NCBI GenBank assembly: GCA_049680625.1
Contig: JBAUID010000249.1
Span: forward strand, 1-33,254
From: JAUIAI01 sp049680625
GTDB taxonomy: Bacteria; Pseudomonadota; Gammaproteobacteria; Burkholderiales; Burkholderiaceae_E
Length of the DNA stretch: 33,254 nt
Reading direction: 5' to 3'
Shown: positions 33,178 through 33,254 of the stretch, piece after piece
How the letters are laid out: each line of letters begins with the position of its first letter
Position numbering within the stretch: the stretch's first letter is position 1
Notes under the pieces: model-generated
Databases searched by the model: none
What the model saw: the letters and a program-made list of their open reading frames with translations, nothing else
Told to the model about the DNA's origin: nothing
Program-made: the position numbers and the translations under genes

Positions 33178-33254
33178 GTTAGAATATTCTGATGGTCGCA
33201 GCGCAATCCTGCCTACCTGTATTGGAAGGGCCAAAATCGATGACAAACCCAATG

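Noticed and set aside
33240..33254. Possible start of a further + strand gene (ATG 33240 with GGAAGG upstream)
   Set aside because: Only five codons are visible, too few to support a gene call.

Overview
This 33 kb window is chromosomal DNA of a proteobacterium. Gammaproteobacteria is most likely, because of the E. coli-like PhoR, TamAB and PstSCAB-PhoU. The order perM-hda-HAD-pcnB-folK-deoxynucleoside kinase is also widespread in Betaproteobacteria, so the class is an inference. Base composition is moderately GC-rich and even throughout. I see no tRNA, rRNA, CRISPR array, insertion sequence or phage gene.

Left part (1-2541, + strand): the 3' end of recQ, a TauD-type dioxygenase, and a 6-phosphogluconate dehydrogenase gene broken by an internal deletion and frameshift. 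Next (2581-10080, - strand) is a run purM-tamA-tamB-small exported protein. It joins a purine biosynthesis gene to the translocation and assembly module of the outer membrane. purM is divergent from a + strand housekeeping operon (10243-15307): perM-like permease, hda, HAD phosphatase, pcnB, folK and a deoxynucleoside kinase. Three of its junctions are 4-base ATGA overlaps. The operon converges on galE (-), with a perfect 30-base palindromic terminator between them.

Right part (about 16.8-33.2 kb): a phosphate-starvation (Pho) island. phoB-phoR (+) lie upstream of a MAPEG-family membrane protein (-). Next come, on the - strand, pstS1-pstC1-pstA1-pstB1-phoU, preceded by a thioredoxin-type arsenate reductase gene and a PhoX alkaline phosphatase. 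A small NIPSNAP-family gene (+) separates these from a second complete phosphate ABC transporter, pstS2-pstC2-pstA2-pstB2 (-). The second transporter is of a different subtype, with extra non-transporter segments in PstC2 and PstA2. Only one phoU is present.

Pho boxes (two TGTCA-type half-sites 11 bases apart) can be read upstream of phoB, pstS1 (two), pstS2 and, more weakly, phoX. At these five boxes the sequence exactly 9 bases downstream fits TANNNT, a consistent PhoB-dependent promoter layout. The picture is a self-regulating module: PhoR/PhoB sense and respond, PhoX releases phosphate from esters outside the cytoplasmic membrane, two Pst pumps import it, PhoU couples transport to signalling, and ArsC may deal with arsenate entering by the same route. 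Both pst operons carry a hairpin directly after pstS, which would favour binding protein over membrane subunits.

I do not see a wholly new system. The most notable items are the Pho promoter architecture, the dual-Pst/ArsC/PhoX island, a probable lipoprotein form of TamA, the deleted gnd gene, and a G-quadruplex motif upstream of phoB.
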